Part shown: positions 63,245 through 64,000 of the stretch, piece by piece | How the letters are laid out: every line of letters begins with the position of its first letter | How positions within the stretch are numbered: the stretch's first letter is position 1 | Translations under genes and position numbers: made by a program | Notes under the pieces: generated by a model | Seen by the model: only the letters and a program-made list of their open reading frames with translations | Database searches by the model: none | Told to the model about the DNA's origin: nothing | From: CAYLMG01 sp964493425 | GTDB taxonomy: Bacteria > Planctomycetota > Phycisphaerae > Sedimentisphaerales > Anaerobacaceae | DNA: 64,000 bases | Direction of reading: 5' to 3' | Assembly (NCBI GenBank): GCA_964493425.1 | Contig: CAZBMW010000009.1 | Location: 1 to 64,000 of the forward strand

Positions 63245-64000
63245 ATGAGTAAAAATCTGTTGTTGAAGATAAGCGTAATTATAGTACTTGCAATCGTTGC
63301 AGCCTGGACACTTTACCCGCCGGGTGAAACCCTTAAGTGGGGCATAGACCTTGCAGGAGGCGTCAGCCTGACTTATGAGATTGACGCAGAGGGAATAGAG
63401 CCTGCAAAGCGTAAAGGCCTTTCAACAAAAATGATAAGAACTCTTCGCCGAAGAATAGACCCTGCCAACATACAAAATATCGAATGGTGGCCTCAGGGTG
63501 ATACCCGGTTTGAAATACGAATGCCGCTTGCAAGCACCGAAACTCGTCAGAAACGCCAGCAATTCGAACAGGCAATGAACGAGCTTCTCGAAGAAAACGT
63601 CAAGCCGGCAGTAGTTTTGCGGGCACTTAAAAAACCGCAGGAAGAAAGAGCAGAATTTTTTGCAAATGTTGCCGGTGATTCGGCTCAAAAACTCGAAATC
63701 CTGAGTAAGCTTGCCGAGGCGCACGACCAGTATAATCAATTGCAAAACCAAAACAATGAGCTGACGACAAAAATCGAGCAATCAGAACAAAATTTAACCG
63801 CTGCGGGTCTGCAGCTCGACGAGGTGAAGGAAAATGCTTATAAATGGAGCACCCTAAACGAGCAACAACTAACAAAGCAGCTTAAAACATATCTTGCCGT
63901 CGACCCCAACGCCGTCGCCGACTCGCGCCTCGAGCTGCTGCTCGATTATGTAAAAGATTACTCGCAATGGACAAAAATTACGGAAGAGCTGACAAGCAAA
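63245..64000 (+). CDS. secD: Protein translocase subunit SecD (or SecDF), partial at the window end
   Basis: Starts MSKNLLLKISVIIVLAIVAA (one helix), then WGIDLAGGVSLTYEID, the SecD signature, and RRRIDPANIQNIEWWPQGD. A coiled-coil insertion (about residues 150-200, QNQNNELTTKIEQSEQN) is unusual for SecD. The reading frame stays open through base 64000 (252 residues), so the protein continues outside. GAGG lies upstream of the ATG. Whether SecF is fused cannot be seen. Confidence 0.9.
   Translation, partial: MSKNLLLKISVIIVLAIVAAWTLYPPGETLKWGIDLAGGVSLTYEIDAEGIEPAKRKGLSTKMIRTLRRRIDPANIQNIEWWPQGDTRFEIRMPLASTETRQKRQQFEQAMNELLEENVKPAVVLRALKKPQEERAEFFANVAGDSAQKLEILSKLAEAHDQYNQLQNQNNELTTKIEQSEQNLTAAGLQLDEVKENAYKWSTLNEQQLTKQLKTYLAVDPNAVADSRLELLLDYVKDYSQWTKITEELTSK

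Overview
The window looks like a chromosomal segment of a planctomycete, most likely the Phycisphaerae (Sedimentisphaerales-like). The reasons are a run of pseudopilin genes with 'GFTxxE' leaders, a secreted protein ending in a dockerin-like double repeat (GDFSRDCCVDF ... GIINFADLEVFLGDWL), a fibronectin-like insert with a 'DVYFG' signature, an orphan PEP-CTERM tail, TPR proteins carrying RNA polymerase alpha C-terminal domains, and AT-rich gaps full of degenerate dispersed repeats. This placement is inferred from protein style; no rRNA is present.

Layout. 1-2421: tRNA-Lys(CUU), ferritin plus an azoreductase-like flavoprotein, and an outer-membrane-like protein. 2597-10571: an acetate block with AMP-forming acetyl-CoA synthetase and an acetate permease on +, then on - an AcuC-type deacetylase, a CoA-transferase fused to a GNAT acetyltransferase, and an ADP-forming acetyl-CoA synthetase. 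10606-15845 (-): a 35-residue basic ORF and a HEAT-like protein between two copies of a 56-bp promoter-like repeat, then a cation efflux protein, phosphohexomutase, phosphoglycerate dehydrogenase, a putative lipoprotein and a DUF2752 protein. 15905-16720: inositol monophosphatase family.

16799-28861 (-) is one long type II secretion/pseudopilin cluster (GspE, GspF, three GspG-like, GspH-, GspI-, GspJ- and GspK-like) with a dockerin-bearing secreted protein inside it and a consensus promoter in front of gspE. 29167-35777 (-): PcrA-type helicase, then an ABC exporter (ATPase, permease, large partner). 35899-42171 (-): three SPFH (HflK/HflC-like) proteins and a P1B metal ATPase. 42335: a second ABC permease. 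43355-46381: class II ribonucleotide reductase, whose promoter carries two NrdR-box-like sites 30 bp apart.

47586-52852 is the accessory-looking part: a HEPN-type protein and a small membrane protein, a repeat-rich gap, a zincin/ATP-grasp pair, and a gap holding a decayed PEP-CTERM end and several hairpins. 52853-64000 (+) returns to housekeeping: surE, an ACT/PFL pair, a membrane protein, mannonate dehydratase, a TPR protein with two alpha-CTDs, SpoIID/LytB, tgt, yajC, a stand-alone SecD-like periplasmic protein and the start of a full SecD.

Best candidates for less-described biology are the HEPN/membrane pair, the zincin/ATP-grasp pair, the split of Pat-like domains in the acetate block, the TPR-alphaCTD protein, and the duplicated promoter-like element flanking a micro-ORF. 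All functional statements come from reading motifs by eye; no database search was run.
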